64,000 nt of DNA from Phlebopus portentosus (taxonomy: Eukaryota > Basidiomycota > Agaricomycetes > Boletales > Boletinellaceae). Positions 1 to 10,463 of the stretch are shown one piece after another (positions within the stretch are counted from its first letter, which is position 1; each line of letters starts with the position of its first letter). The notes beneath the pieces were generated by a model. The model did no database searches and was not told the origin of the DNA. It was given only the letters and a program-made list of their open reading frames with translations. The translations under genes were made by a program, and so were the position numbers. Where the stretch lies: contig JAYXKI010000004.1 of the NCBI GenBank assembly GCA_037892935.1, forward strand, positions 2,294,001 to 2,358,000, in the 5' to 3' direction.

Positions 1-154
1 ATGAACGTACAAAGCAAATAAGAAACGAGAGGCAAGAAAGGTACTTGGGAAAACATGGTGTCCTTGGAATACATTACAACACAGACAGCAACAAAGAGAA
101 AGTCTACAAACGTAAATGCATGCCGTTAGGTGGAGATGGAGGGGACGATGAAGA

Positions 155-1299
155 TTAAGAGCTCTGGTGGATGAATGGTGCGAACGGCACTTCAGCAACA
201 CCAAATTCGACATATGGCATTTCAGCTTCATCATCGGATTTGCTCGCATTCCCGATGATGGGTGATTTCCCTTTCACAGAAGAAGCTGACGGGGACACGT
301 CATCATGCCCATAATTATTATTACTCAGCGGTCGAGAAGGGTCAGGCATGGCGATGAACACCGCAACGCGCACGGCTGACGGCCGTTCCGAGTCCTGTTG
401 ATCTGCATTCTCACCTTCTGCAGAGGTCGTTCGAAACGCTGATGCTGCAAGTTGGGTTTGCGTTGGCTGAGGATCTGGCTGGTTCATCATACGAGAATGG
501 AGGTCCCAAGAAGCGAGCTCGTCCAGGATATCCTGTATTTGTACAGCTCGGAATGGGTTAAGGCCACGAATGCGAGTGGAAAGAGCAGGACGTGGAGGCG
601 GAGGAGCAGATGTTGCTGGCTGTGGAAGAGGATGGGGAGAATTAGAGGGTATAAACGAAGCTGCAACTGGCTACATTGTTCGTGACATCAAAACCTCAGA
701 TCATCTCGATGCCGGGGTCAAACAGGATGGAGGCTTACCAGCAGCTGATTCCAGCGCGCCTGCTTTTCGTCAACGACTGGATTTGAATGTGTATCCTTTA
801 TATGTGCATCGTAGAACTCCGGTTTTGGTGCATTGGTTCCATTGAGACCTCGCGGAAGGGGAACGTACGTTCCATTTCGGATAGATTCCTCGATTGCACG
901 ACGCGCTCTGACCCGCAGAGTGATGGAGCGGGCTACGACAGCACCAGATACCAAGAGAAGTAATACAAGAGTAGCTAGACAACAGGCGGGAATGAAATAA
1001 GCTTCGAATGTGGTACTTGATCGATCAGTCTACCTAAGAAAGTGTATACTTTGAAAGGAATGAGTACGAAGCACACGGGTAGCAGCAACGGCTCACTTAC
1101 GATACAAGTTGGATGCTGCTGGCGATGCGAACTGATTGTTGTTGCCCCCGCCTCCTCCGCTGAGACCTGAAGGCCTAGGTGATTCTGAAGGATTGAATCC
1201 ACTTGACGCTGTGGTAGTCGAACCCGTTGCACTCGAACCAGTCGCGGTAACAGCAGGGGTGTTTGCCGACAGATTTGAACTTGTCGAAGGAGCCGACAT
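155..1299 (-). CDS. Ser/Thr-rich single-pass membrane protein, hypothetical
   Basis: Function unknown. The first exon (from ATG at 1299) encodes about 65 residues rich in Ser, Thr, Gly and Asn. The second exon (about 1015-739) holds one strong transmembrane helix followed by a basic stretch with several Arg. The third exon (670-155) encodes a Pro-rich and then acidic/Ser-rich tail. The intron from 738 (GTAAGC) to 671 is phase 0 and clear. The first junction is less certain: a good donor GTAAGT at 1100 is in the wrong phase for the helix exon, while a weaker GTATCG donor a few bases earlier fits. The layout (outer S/T-rich part, one helix, basic inner flank, long tail) is common in fungal surface or sensor-like proteins. 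There is no clear N-terminal signal peptide from this ATG, so a further upstream exon is possible. Confidence 0.6.
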
Positions 1300-2055
1300 G
1301 ACTGTGCTAGTATTCTCGACAAGAAACCGCCGGTAGACAGACGATGGAGGGGGAAGAAAGAGAAGCGCCGACCACCATCAGAGCATCCACAGCAGGCGTG
1401 GGTATTGCGCCCACCGACGGGGCTGTACGTGCACAACAACTCAGTCGCGACGACGGGAATATCTGTACCGATTTGGGCGATCGACGCTTCCTATTGAATG
1501 ATGCCTTACACGGTCTGTTTCTCGTAATGTAAGTATCCCTCCAATAAAATCATACGCATTACATTCAAAAGAACTTCAATGGATCCAATAGTTCAAGTCA
1601 TAGGTATATTGGTCTCATCAAAGCACCTAATAAATAAGAAGTTCTGGATGGTTGGCAGTATTTACTTGTCCCTATCATCATCAAAGCTGCACAGAGGGCA
1701 GAATTATGTTTCTGAGCTGCTTATAGAAAACAGAATTAGAAAGCTCACCTCTGATTGGCTGGATTCAGTTCCAGATCAAAATTTTAGGTTTAGAAATAGG
1801 GTTTTGCCTCTTGTGTAGAATAAAGGTTAGAGATCTGTACAGATAATATCCTTCTATTTATTCACCAAATGAAATAAGCCAGTCTACTTCAGTTCCACCT
1901 ATTTGTTGGGAGTGACAATTGCTGGCTTAAAAGCTGTCAGTAATAATGTCTTAGGCTACTGTAAGATCTGATATCTAAGAACTTGAGCCTGGAAATAACC
2001 TCTTATATCTTTTATGCAGACTAAAAAAAAGGCTCTGACTCATGAGGCTCACAAC
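1300..2055. other. Promoter region, then AT-rich intergenic DNA
   Basis: The first part is pyrimidine-rich on the minus strand, as expected just upstream of the 155-1299 gene. From about 1540 the DNA becomes AT-rich with no convincing coding. It has the look of old, decayed repeat sequence. The Gypsy-A element is inserted directly after the AGAAG at 2056-2060. Confidence 0.4.
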
Positions 2056-2060
2056 AGAAG

Positions 2061-3648
2061 TGTTAGAGGTGTAGGTCCGGGGTTACACCGGTTTCGATCC
2101 TTTTGCCTAAGCAGCGGTATGTTGTGCAGAGGTGATCTATCTACCCACGTTTAGCTGTACCACGCGGTCCCCTTACTATCCTTCCTAGTTGCAGTCCTGG
2201 TAAGGGATGCTTTCAGAGACAAGGTAGAGTAAGAGCAGATTGGGATTTCCAAGAGGCGTAGTAGTACAAAGCACACAGTGAGTCGTGTTAGGACACTATC
2301 ACCAGTGTGTTAAGACACTTGTCACTATGTGTTAAGAGGATCGAAAGATGGGGGAAGGAGGGCCTACTTCTAATGCTATTTATGCTTTCTAGATAATCCA
2401 TTTTCCGTCCCATTTCTTACCCATCTTCTCTCCACTTTACTCCACCATGCTCCACCTTGCTCCACTTCTCTCCACCATTACATCACTTCCTTTGTCATTC
2501 TGCTCCACTGAGCGCCACTTTGCTCCAATGTATCTCCACTATGACGGAATTCTGTGGGGTTGCTGACTGATACAATAGAGGTGCTGCTCCAGTATGGAAA
2601 GCTCCACTGTCAGTGCTCCACTATGACGTCAATTTCATCACCAGGTGGGATTGTAGCTCTTGGTGCAATGTAGGCAGCTCGATATGTGACTCTTCGCTGT
2701 TCGTCTTGTGGTCCGAAGGGTGTAAGTACAACTCGCACATCGGTATTGAGATGTCGGGTTGGTGTAGAGTATGGTCCAATGCATACCATGAACTGTATGA
2801 GTTCCGCTGGGAGATGCAGTTGTGTTCGAGTGACTAGCCATGCTTTGCCTGGGAGTCTAACATCGCGAATGTATTGCCATATCCTTCGTTGGAGTACCAG
2901 TTGTAGTTGCTTAGTGTCCAGGTTTGCATTCCTTGGTAAATAAAGATTTGCTTGTACTGTAGAGGCTGGACATGAGTTATGCAGCTCTGGCTTGTACCAT
3001 CCTAGTATCCTCCAAGTTATCGGGTCTGCAGCTCGAGGGGTTCGAGTTGTAACAATGAGTTCCTCATGTCGCTTGGGTATTATAGGATTTGGTGGATTGG
3101 CATGTAACGCTTCTTGTGTGTGACATTGGACTTTGATTTGGCAGTCACGCATTTCACTTGTAGCATGACATACTGTGAAGTATATCTCGTAAAGGACCAT
3201 GTACGCTCGGGCACAAGTCTGACAGTGCTGGAATGCCAGTGATGTCTCCATTGGGCTCGGATTAGCCTTTAGACTTTAGGTGTTAGGCTTTAGTAGTCGT
3301 GTTCTAGACTTCTCGGGCTTCTAGTAGTTTTGATCGCTTCTTGACTTCTTTTGATCGGGTCGGATTGGGAGTTTGGTCGGCGGTGTTAAGGTGACGGTTG
3401 GCAGTAGTAAATCGGCAGTGGTAATTACCGGTCGGCGGTGCTAAGTAGTCCGTGGGGTTACGTACTTGTGGGGTGCTTCTCAGGCGCCCATATATTGCCG
3501 TTGATGCCCGTGACCATTGCCTTGGTCGCGTTAACAGTAGTTTGGCTCTAGTGACTGCTAGACTGTTACTAGTCGCGTTTGGAATGCTGATCCTGTTGAT
3601 CTGCCGATCGTGTCGATCTTGATGTGAGTTTTTGAGCGGATCCTTTCA
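2061..3648 (-). repeat. Gypsy-A 3' LTR
   Basis: This copy is colinear with 12874-14461 without gaps and differs at 9 positions, all transitions. In the element it is the 3' LTR, because the purine tract abuts its 3648 end. The U3 part (3648 down to about 2350) contains the 213-aa ORF. The end near 2061-2350 corresponds to R/U5. The matching primer-complement sequence lies at 2338-2349. Confidence 0.96.
2610..3251 (-). CDS. U3-encoded ORF, unknown protein (3' LTR copy)
   Basis: A 213-aa ORF starts at a true ATG (3251) within the U3 of the LTR, in the sense orientation of the element. In the 3' LTR this places it at the 3' end of the genomic RNA, downstream of pol, the position occupied by accessory genes such as sag of MMTV. 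I do not recognise a domain. The N-terminal third has several Cys and His residues and the rest is mixed basic and Pro-containing. No signal peptide or transmembrane helix is evident. The two LTR copies differ at two residues (Arg/His and Lys/Glu), both explained by CpG transitions. It could instead be a chance ORF, but 213 codons free of stops in both copies in the sense strand argues otherwise. Confidence 0.5.
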   Translation of the reverse strand: METSLAFQHCQTCARAYMVLYEIYFTVCHATSEMRDCQIKVQCHTQEALHANPPNPIIPKRHEELIVTTRTPRAADPITWRILGWYKPELHNSCPASTVQANLYLPRNANLDTKQLQLVLQRRIWQYIRDVRLPGKAWLVTRTQLHLPAELIQFMVCIGPYSTPTRHLNTDVRVVLTPFGPQDEQRRVTYRAAYIAPRATIPPGDEIDVIVEH

Positions 3649-3661
3649 CTACCCCCCTCCT
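3649..3661 (-). other. Polypurine tract of Gypsy-A
   Basis: On the minus strand the sequence AGGAGGGGGGTAG directly precedes the TG of the 3' LTR. This is the expected plus-strand primer of an LTR retrotransposon and fixes the element's orientation. Confidence 0.85.
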
Positions 3662-3738
3662 AAGATGAACTTTTTGGAAAAAATGTTCATCCTAATCCGT
3701 GAGAAAGCTCGGATAAAGGAGTCGCCTAGTGATAGTTG

Positions 3739-4101
3739 ATGTTGCTATCAAACCATCATCATCACTGCCCAGTTATGTCCAAAGTCGCTGCTGTCTGCGT
3801 TGTTTTCATCGCTCTTGTTGCAATTTTCGGCGTGAATCTTTGGATTCTAGATCGCAGGAGGCGTAATGAGGTGAGTTCTCTTGCCTCTGTTTGCAGGTTG
3901 CAGCTGCTGATAGTCCTATAGGAGAACGATTATGAGATGCAATCGGTTCCTAATGAAGGGACTGCAGAAATTCGGCAGCGCGTCAACTGCATATTCCCTG
4001 ACCCTGATACGCGTTCCGATTCAGCTGAAGCTGTCGATAAAGCGGGTATTTCAGCGCAGGAAAGTCGTGAGAAGGGCGTTTGGGAAGTCGTCGATTTGTA
4101 A
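3739..4101 (+). CDS. Small single-pass membrane protein gene, antisense inside Gypsy-A
   Basis: Two exons (3739-3870 and 3922-4101) are separated by a 51-nt intron with a GTGAGT donor, a CTGAT branch-like motif and a TATAG acceptor, spliced in phase 0. The product would be 103 residues. It has a short His-rich N-terminus, one hydrophobic helix of about 21 residues (roughly 16-37), a DRRRR basic flank and then a hydrophilic acidic tail ending in VVDL. The basic flank after the helix suggests an N-out, C-in topology. A second ATG at 3775 is an alternative start. The gene is opposite to the element, between the 332-aa ORF and the polypurine tract. Its intron would survive retrotransposition because it is not spliceable in the sense RNA. 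Function unknown; it may be a captured host gene or an antisense accessory ORF. Confidence 0.55.
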
Positions 4102-4685
4102 AGGGTGGTGGGAAGGGATGTGAATGTGAAATGTGAAATATGCATCATGTAAAAGATTATGACGCAATTAAAAGTGATAAGAAAGAAAAAGTCATAAAGT
4201 CGTTACTGAATGAGTTTTCTGTCGCTTTGGAAGTGGCTTGCCTAGTGTATTGACTGGTCAAGGGGTGATATTCAACCAACCCTGTGCACAGCAATATGTT
4301 CACCTACGGTTCGCCCGCCTCCAAAGGGGTTTTTCGAAAAGTAGAATAGAGTCAGAGTGCCTATTGGCTCCTCTTCCTCTGCATAGAAGATAAGAAAAGG
4401 GTGCATAATGCGCCATGTATCACTGGGATGCACAAGAAGTGCAACAGTTGATAGTTGGTTAAACCAAGTAGGCTTAAACTGCCCATCAACTTATTCACAA
4501 CTTGGCATTTCAGTGAATATGGTGAATAAATACCATAGCGAGTTGGGAGTGATGGTTGCATAAAGGCATAATTTGGTCGGATGTGACCATAGATACCATA
4601 GAAAGAATAGAATTCATAATTGACCATGTCAGGTCGCGATATGGGAAAGGGGTTGCATAAAAGAATAATGAAAAGCTTGCATAAA
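4102..4685. other. Non-coding or weakly coding stretch inside Gypsy-A
   Basis: This stretch lies between the antisense gene and the 332-aa ORF. An 88-codon minus-strand frame (4627-4361) with an ATG and a hydrophobic C-terminal half is present, but nothing supports it as a gene. It may hold the 3' ends of both neighbouring transcripts. Confidence 0.35.
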
Positions 4686-5684
4686 TCATAGTTCTTCGCT
4701 CTCAGGTATCATTTCCTGTGAGTTCATCGGTGTAGGCGGTGGTTCACTAACCTCGTCTGAATCGTCTGAATCGGTTTCATCTGATGAACCAAATTCTTCA
4801 TCCTGCTCTGTGATAGTGAGCATGTTGTCTGGCTGGTAGATCTCGCTTGGATACTGATAGATCGTGATCATCATATCCTCCATCATCAGATGTCTTGTCG
4901 CCTGTAGTCTTTCCCTTGCTTCCTCTTCTCGCTCGTTGAGTTTCATAAGGTATTGTGGATCGTAGTTGACTATCCTTCCTTCGACTAAGTGGTGTGTAAT
5001 GTCATCAATTGACAGACCATTCGCTTGGCCTGTAGATTGTCTGGCTCGGATGAGTTCCTGGTACATAGTACCTTCGTAGTACTTCGTCATATTGAGTACC
5101 ACCATGAACTGCATGGCATGGGAAGCGTAAAAGGCTGTCTGATCGGCTAGGTAGTTCATGTACTTCATCATATCCACGCTGATAGGATGGTAGTGACTCC
5201 ATCGCATTATTCGGTTAAGAGTTGCGATTGTCAGGCCTCGTCTGTAGGCACAAATTTGAATTGCTGAATGGTAGATGCCCATGACATTCTTGTATGTCGG
5301 CTCGTGGCTGAAGTCAATTTGTCCTCGATGTAAGGCTCGTGTCTCGAGTTCGACTGCATAGGTAAGGAATGCATCGTCATTGAGTCGTCGGACTGCTGCA
5401 TCTCGAGGGTTGCTGAGTTTAAGCAGTTGTCCTTCTGGTTGCTTCGTTACCATAAGATCAGGTTGTTCTTCAGCTGGCTGATGGACTGCGTTCCATTTGT
5501 CGAATAGGTCGTCGAAGTATTTCCCTGGGCATGAGGGTATGATCTCTTCTTCATAGTTCTCTTGGTTAAAGCGGTTGCATAGCTGCGGCCATTGATAACG
5601 TTCGGTAGGTGGCTTTAGTACAAACGTCCAATCAGGTGCATCTTCAGGTGTACTGAATGCTTGGAGTTCGTCGAAGACTGGCAT
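4686..5684 (-). CDS. 332-aa accessory ORF downstream of pol in Gypsy-A
   Basis: An intact ORF from ATG 5684 to 4686 lies about 250 nt after the pol stop, in the sense direction of the element. The protein is soluble in appearance. The first 230 residues contain many aromatic, Met and charged residues. The C-terminal 60 residues are strongly acidic and Ser/Asp-rich (a DETDSDDSDE stretch), followed by a Pro run and Met/Glu. I see no signal peptide, no long hydrophobic helix and no retroviral envelope features, so it does not look like a fusogen. The position after pol is where env-like or other accessory genes sit in some LTR elements. The frame is open, whereas pol of the same element has two in-frame TGA codons. 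Function unknown. Confidence 0.7.
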   Translation of the reverse strand: MPVFDELQAFSTPEDAPDWTFVLKPPTERYQWPQLCNRFNQENYEEEIIPSCPGKYFDDLFDKWNAVHQPAEEQPDLMVTKQPEGQLLKLSNPRDAAVRRLNDDAFLTYAVELETRALHRGQIDFSHEPTYKNVMGIYHSAIQICAYRRGLTIATLNRIMRWSHYHPISVDMMKYMNYLADQTAFYASHAMQFMVVLNMTKYYEGTMYQELIRARQSTGQANGLSIDDITHHLVEGRIVNYDPQYLMKLNEREEEARERLQATRHLMMEDMMITIYQYPSEIYQPDNMLTITEQDEEFGSSDETDSDDSDEVSEPPPTPMNSQEMIPESEEL

Positions 5685-5938
5685 GTCTGAGCAGTAGTTG
5701 CCTTTGAGAGATGAGTAGCTGTTAGGATTCGAGTTGATGATCCTTAAGCTCGAGTTTCTTCGTCTTTTATACTATCTTGCTGGTATGTCGCCTCTCTCTT
5801 GCCTAATTTGTCTTCTTCTGCTATCGCTTTGAGGTGCCACTGTGATGTCATTGCTTGGTAAGGTTGTTGGATACCTTACTCATCGTCTCTATTGTGGCTC
5901 CATATGCAGCTCCATTGGGTGGAGTGCATGTGATGCAA

Positions 5939-8900
5939 TTATCTCCTAATTTGTCTTCGTTCGGCGATCCATTGATTAAGGTTTGGTGGCCTTATCGCCT
6001 GAGGGTACCTCTTGTGGAACTCTTCTATCATTTGATAGGAGTTCTTGAGGTTATCGAGTGGCTCCCATGTTCGCTCTTGGTATCCTTTCCATTGAATAAG
6101 ATACTGTATCTTGTTTCGATGACGTCGTGTGTCATGAATTGTCTCCACTTCGTATTCCGCTTGGCCCTCCACTTCAATAGGTGGTGGCTCGTCTAGTGTG
6201 GGTCTTCCAGGGTAGTCCTTTCGCTTGTAAGGCCTGAGAAGACTTGCATGGAATACAGGGTGGATCGGAAGGGTTTCGGGTAAGCGTAATCTGAATGACA
6301 CTTGTCCGACTGCCTTCTCGACTTTATAAGGGCCTGTCCATTTCATTGCAAGTTTCTTTGTCGGTTCCAATCGACTGAGATTCCTCATGTCTAGTAACAC
6401 TTCATCTCCTGGCTTGTACTCTGGCAGCTTGCCTCGATGCAGGTCTGCATAAAGCTTCATTGCCTCATTTGCTTGCCTAATCGAATTATAGGCTTCTTGC
6501 TGTACTTGTCGAAGCTCCTCTAGGTGATTTATTGCTTCTGGCACGTTTGAATCACCGGTCTCCGCTACATCCAGGTGAGGGTGCCATCCATACAGTGTAT
6601 AGAATGGTGACTGATGAGTGGTACTGTGTTTTCGATTGTTGTAGGCGAATTCTGCCATATCGATGTACTCTGCCCAATCTGTTTGGCGGTAGGACACGTA
6701 GCAGCGTAAGTACTGTTCGAGTTCTTGGTTAAGTCGCTCAGTTTGACCATCGGTTTGTGGATGATATGCTGTACTAGTTTTCCACTCGACATCGATGAGT
6801 CTGCAGAACTCCTTGAGGAATTGCGCAGTGAAGTTGCTACCTCGGTCGGAGATTACTTGTTTAGGGGCCCCGTAGTATTTGAAGATGTGTTGGCGAAACA
6901 AGCGTGCCAACTGCTTAGCATTGGGTATCCTCTGGCAAGGAATGAACTTCCCCATTTTAGTGAGCTTGTCCACTATAACAAGTATCGAACTGTAGCCTTC
7001 ATTGCTGACTGGTAAATCGGTAATCAGGTCACAGGTTATGGTTTCCCATGGTTGATGCGGTGCCTGCAACGGTTGGAGTGGCGGATTTCGAAACTGCCGA
7101 ATCGGTTTTGCACGTTGACATATGTCACAGGATGAGATATATTCTCGGATCATCTCTTCCATCTTCGGCCAATAGTATGATCGCTTTACAAGTTCTATGG
7201 TCTTTTCTGCTCCTGGGTGGCCTGCGAGCTTGTGGTCATGGCGCCTTCGGATTAGCAACGCTTTTAGGTTGGCAGATGGCGGGACATATAATGCATTGGT
7301 TACATAGTGCAAGCCATTTCTGTAACTGTAGCCGTTGCTCTTCTTGATCGCCAATATTTCCTTCTTGGCCTCCTCGGTATTGTAGTGTCTCTTGATCGTT
7401 CTGATGATCGGATCAGAGATAGTGACCATTTCTATTTCTAGCCTATATAGACCATTGACCTCAGTTCGTCGCAATGTCTGTTGCTCGATCATATCAGGTG
7501 GTAGCAAGGTAACTCCCAAGTTATCCTTGTCCTCTGGCATATAATCGGCACGTCGTGATAGTGCATCTGCCTGATTCTTCTTGCCTGGCCAATAGAGAAT
7601 CTTGAAGTTATATCGTGATAACTCTAGTGCCCATCTTGCTTGATGTCTCGTTAAGTTCTGTGCTGTCATAAAGTATCGGAGGTTTGCATGATCGCTTCGG
7701 ATGGTTATTGGTTCTTTTGTTCCTTCCAATAAGTGTCTCCAGTGTCCAAGTGCTTCCATGATTGCTAGCATCTCTTTGTCATGCGTCGGATAATTTCGTT
7801 GAGCACTTGTTAGTGTCTTTGACATGAAACCTAAAGGTCTCAGTTCTCCTTGGTCATCTTCTTGTTGTAAGACTGCACCAATTGCTACATCGGATGCATC
7901 GGTTTCCAATGTATATGGTTTGTCTGGCTTTGGCATTGCTAATGCCACTTCGGTTTCGAATGCCTTCTTGATACTTTCAAAAGCTTTGTCCTGTGCTTCC
8001 GTCCAAATGAACTTGTGATCCTTCTTGATAAGTTCGCCAATAGGTGTGTATAAATCGGCATAGTTCCTGATAAATCTTCGGTAGAAGTTGCAAAAGCCTT
8101 GGAACTTTCAGATCTGTCGTTTCGTCTTTGGTATTGGCCATTCTCGTATCGCTTTGAGTTTGTAAGGATCCATCTGGATGCCCTTCGTTCCTACTACAAA
8201 TCCCAGATAGTCGAGTTGGGTTTGGAGGAAATGACATTTCTCGATTTTGAGATAGATGTCAAGTCCTCGGCATTTCTGTAGAATTGCCCTGAGGAGTGTC
8301 CAGTGCTCCTTCTCGGTTTGCGCTTGGCCAATGAGGTCATCTAGGTAGTTTAGTGCCTCTTCTGTTCTGAGCCAATATTCGAAGTTATCATTCATGAATC
8401 GTTGGAATACTGCAGGTGAGTTCTTCATTCCAAACATCATGACCTTCGGCTTGTAGACTGCATTGCCAACTCGGAATGCTGCCTTCCATTCATCTCCTTC
8501 TCGAATTCTCAGGTTGTTGTATCCTGATCGCATGTCGAGGGTGAAGAAGAATTTTCCTTTCTCCAGTTTCTCTGGTAGAACGCTCATAATCGGTATTGGG
8601 TATGGATCTGATACTGTCGCATCGTTGATGTCTCGGTAATCGGTTACTGCTCGTGCTCCTCCATCTTTCTTTCCAACAAAGAAGACTGGTGCTGCTACCG
8701 GACATGGTTCATGTGGGTGAACCTTCTCGATCCATCCTTTGTCCAGTAATTCTTGGACATAGGCATTGAGTGCTGCCTGCTCTTCTCGTGTGAGCTTGAT
8801 AATAGGCCTCGGTTTCGGTAATGGTACTCCTTCCTTGAGGTTTATCGCCATATCCCATTTCGTATGTTTGGGTAACCTCCTTGATCTGTCTGGATCAAAT

Positions 8901-10463
8901 ACGTCTGCATAGTCTGCAATTTGCTTTGGTAGGAGTTTTCGCCAATCTCGTTTCTCTGTGCTGAGTAATCCTTCTGCGGCTGCCTTCTGCTGCGAATACT
9001 GCTGTGATACTGAACTCACTTTGTTCAGTGGTTGCGAGACTTGGTTCCTTGGTGACCAATTTCGTTTAAGGTCTAGCTCTAGCTTTTCAGCGAGCTCTTC
9101 CTTTCTGGTGAGGGTAATTGGTTGATCAGTCATTCTGAGCCTTTCGATATCTAGTGGCTCTATATCGTGCATAGAAGTGTCTTCTGTTGTCTCCTGTTCA
9201 TCTTGCATATCGATATCGTTATTCTCGTCTGCCCATCTTGTACGCTTTGGTGTGGGAGTTGCTTCTTTGAGTGGTATTGGTCGTGGTGTCCAATTTCGTT
9301 TCGTTCCTGCCATTCGTCTGTCATGATATCGCTCCTCTGGTGGATGTGTACTAATTGTCATCCCAGGATTATCCTTTGGTACTGGCTGGATTTCTTCACC
9401 ATCTGGTTTCTTCTGTACCAGTGGTAGTGGTCGCCTTCTTTGTAGTGGCTGTTTCTTCCATCGTTTAGGAGAGTCATTTATTTCCTCCTGTTCGTCTCGG
9501 CTATGCTTGCCTGTTACTTCAGTAACTTCGCCTTCGGATGTCTGGTACAATTGCCGTGCTGGGATCATCCTTCTCGGTATGTGCCTTGTTTGTCGTTGCA
9601 CTGTAATCATTCCTTCTGATGATTGTCTCGATGTAGAGTCTGGTATATTTTCCATGCTTGGACTCTTTGTTTTGTCTGCCTTCTTTGGCTGTCCTGGTTT
9701 CGGTGTTACTGGTCGACTTTCCTGTTTTGCTTGCGGCTTCGTCTCTTGAGGGTTTCCATTGTTACTTTCCCTCCATGGTGCGAATAGTATTCCTGGTGCT
9801 CCAGAGTGTCGATAGTTGTCTCTGTTCTGAGCCCGTTGTTTCGTGTTATGCCTAGGTCTTGTCTTGTCGGATTTGTCTTTCCTCTGCCGTTTTCGCTTGC
9901 GCTTTCTGCGCTTTCGCTTCCTGATAGCTCGTATAATGTTGAGCTCGAATGGTATCGCATTACCATTTCGATTCCATATCTGATTCTTCCAATCAATTTC
10001 TGGATTGACTTTGGCCAAATAGTCAATGCCTAGGATCACTTGATCCTGTCCTGTAGTTGCTACTGCCAGCGTTTGTGGCTGTGGCTTAGGTCCATCAAAG
10101 ATTAATGAATAGACCTCGTGTGTGATTGCTCCTCCTTGGTTTGGGCTTCCATCAGCATTATTCAGGGGTCGAGGGTGATCAAGTCTCTTCTTGAATAGGT
10201 TATGGTGTCATACCAAGTTGGGGTGTATCGTACTACATGTTGCTCCGGAATCGATTAACGCTTGGACTGCTAGGATCTTTATTCCAACCTTCACTCGAAT
10301 AGGTAATCGAGGATGCAATGCATGTATTGGCAATCGCTTATTATACATCGCTTCACTGGGGTTGAACCCAGGAGGTATGAAACACTGGTTGTTGAAACCA
10401 TTCTTGCTACCCTTCGTACTCTCGCATCGCGCAGTCTCGTTCGATGGAGGTTCTAGTCTTTTC
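5939..10463 (-). pseudogene. pol: Gypsy-A pol (PR-RT-RNaseH-integrase-chromodomain) with two in-frame TGA codons
   Basis: The frame opens in the -1 register relative to gag at the GGGAAAA heptamer and runs to 5939. Protease has LIDSGAT. Reverse transcriptase has the YLDD catalytic motif and the usual fingers/palm blocks. RNase H has the DASD and ETDAS type motifs. Integrase has an HHCC zinc-binding region, the D-D-35-E triad (CDLITD, SDRGSN, and the Glu in GQTERLN) and a GPY/F-type KWTGPYKV. The C-terminus is a chromodomain with the aromatic cage region (YLIQWKGY, TWEP), which in chromoviruses directs integration to marked chromatin. The frame is broken by TGA at 10210-10208, shortly after the protease active site, and by TGA at 8110-8108, before the FxGFxNFYRRFI block. 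Both sit where CGA (Arg) would give TGA by CpG deamination. Without readthrough this copy cannot make full Pol. Confidence 0.92.

Noticed and set aside
1579..1818. 79-codon frame in the AT-rich stretch before Gypsy-A
   Set aside because: No coding signal; the surrounding DNA looks like decayed repeat.
2613..2943. Plus-strand open frames of 74 and 85 codons inside both LTRs
   Set aside because: They are antisense shadows of the 213-aa U3 ORF; both are shorter and have no supporting signals.
4361..4627. 88-codon minus-strand frame with hydrophobic end in Gypsy-A
   Set aside because: Short, in an AT-rich non-coding stretch, no homologous pattern; mentioned only as part of the gap.
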